A DNA stretch of 5,336 nt from Acidobacteriaceae bacterium. GTDB lineage: Bacteria; Acidobacteriota; Terriglobia; Terriglobales; Acidobacteriaceae. This document shows positions 4,813-5,336 of the stretch, in pieces; within the stretch, counting starts at the first letter, position 1; each line of letters starts with the position of its first letter. The position numbers and the translations under genes were made by a program. The stretch covers positions 1-5,336 of the forward strand of contig JASHUR010000208.1 of assembly GCA_030039895.1 (NCBI GenBank). The letters are read 5' to 3'. Under the pieces are notes generated by a model, which saw nothing but the letters and a program-made list of their open reading frames with translations, had not been told where the DNA came from and searched no databases.

Positions 4813-5336
4813 TTGAACGAGAAAATGCGGGGAGCCCGACCGGGAGGCGACCGCGCCGTACTGATCGCCGTGGACTTTACGGCACAGCGGCGGGCATCCG
4901 TGCGCGGGCCGGTGCGTCCGGTGGCGCAGCTGCGGGCGGCAGCTCAGGCGCGGGACGCAGTCCTGGCGCGGGATTCGCTGGCGGACGGATTCGCGGAGCC
5001 TGATGATGCAGGGCAGGACCTGACGCAGAACTCTGCGCAGGGTGCTCCCGCGGGAAACAGTGCAGCGGGGCCGCTGTTTGACCTGCAGGCATCGCTGGAG
5101 GAATTTCGCGAGCTGGTTGTTTCTGCCGGAGGCGAAGTTGCGGCTGAGATCGTGCAGAGGCGGCCAAAGCCTGATCCGGCGACCCTGATCGGCAGCGGCA
5201 AGGTAGAGGAGATCGCAGGCGTTGCGGCTTCGGCGCAGGCGGACGTGGTTCTGTTTGACCACGACCTGACTCCGACGCAACTGCGCAACCTTGAAAACGC
5301 GCTGCCCTGCCGGGTGGTGGACCGGACACAACTGAT
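4813..5336 (+). CDS. hflX: GTPase HflX, 5' part (3' end outside window)
   Basis: HflX is a ribosome-binding GTPase that splits stalled or heat-damaged 70S ribosomes. 174 codons are present and the frame runs off the window. Residues 14-23 (RAVLIAVDFT) match the first strand of the HflX N-terminal domain. The clear family block begins at about 94 with SLEEFRELVVSAGGEV, then VQRRPKPDPATLIGSGKVEEI (positions about 112-132), VVLFDHDLTPTQLRNLENAL, and RVVDRTQL at the end. Residues about 24-93 are Ala/Gln/Arg/Asp-rich, roughly 55 residues longer than the matching link in E. coli. The G domain and its P-loop are not in the window. The start is uncertain: TTG 4813 has GGTGG (4801-4805) 7 bases upstream, while ATG 4825 has only GAG 3 bases away; both precede the conserved part. 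An in-frame stop at 4786-4788 limits any extension. It is likely co-transcribed at least partly with hfq. Confidence 0.93.
   Translation, partial: MNEKMRGARPGGDRAVLIAVDFTAQRRASVRGPVRPVAQLRAAAQARDAVLARDSLADGFAEPDDAGQDLTQNSAQGAPAGNSAAGPLFDLQASLEEFRELVVSAGGEVAAEIVQRRPKPDPATLIGSGKVEEIAGVAASAQADVVLFDHDLTPTQLRNLENALPCRVVDRTQL

Noticed and set aside
4806..5003. Plus-strand frame of 65 codons overlapping the hflX start
   Set aside because: It is an out-of-frame shadow of hflX made of Gly/Ala/Arg-rich sequence, while the hflX frame has clear family motifs.
1..5336. Mobile element, CRISPR array, tRNA or toxin-antitoxin system
   Set aside because: No transposase, regular spaced repeats, tRNA-like fold or paired small genes were seen on either strand.

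Overview
This window looks like ordinary core chromosome from a GC-rich bacterium, most likely an Acidobacteriota member of the Terriglobia type (Terriglobus, Granulicella, Edaphobacter, Acidobacterium). That placement is inference. It rests on the flavour of the proteins: a YVTN/lactonase-type beta-propeller lipoprotein with GSPF-type repeats, an SH3-domain lipoprotein, a B. subtilis/S. aureus-like Hfq turn, and an HflX with an Ala/Gln/Asp-rich N-terminal insertion. All six genes lie on the plus strand. I see no mobile element, CRISPR array, tRNA or rRNA.

Layout. (1) Bases 1-1198 hold the 3' two thirds of nadA (quinolinate synthase, NAD biosynthesis) and an overlapping small DUF2203 gene. 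The pair is closed by an intrinsic terminator at 1272-1300. (2) Bases 1301-2537 hold a leader with two competing hairpins and a secreted seven-repeat beta-propeller lipoprotein. A strong hairpin without a T tract follows. (3) Bases 2699-3926 hold a recognisable sigma-70-type promoter placed almost on top of the start codon of a second lipoprotein, which has two bacterial SH3-like regions and a conserved C-terminal domain of unknown function. A textbook terminator follows at 3956-3983. (4) Bases 3985-4408 are non-coding as far as I can tell and end in a terminator-like hairpin plus T run about 30 bases before the hfq ribosome-binding site. (5) Bases 4409-5336 hold hfq and then, after a 110-base gap with two small hairpins, the 5' part of hflX. 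This is the hfq-hflX order known from many bacteria. The hflX frame runs off the window end.

How the genes work together. nadA and the DUF2203 gene look translationally coupled. hfq and hflX form the RNA-chaperone/ribosome-rescue GTPase pair, with no miaA in the visible upstream sequence. The two lipoprotein genes appear to be independent single-gene units. I found no convincing new biological system. The most interesting leads are regulatory: the terminator-like element before hfq, the switch-like leader of the propeller gene, and the near-leaderless promoter of the SH3 lipoprotein.
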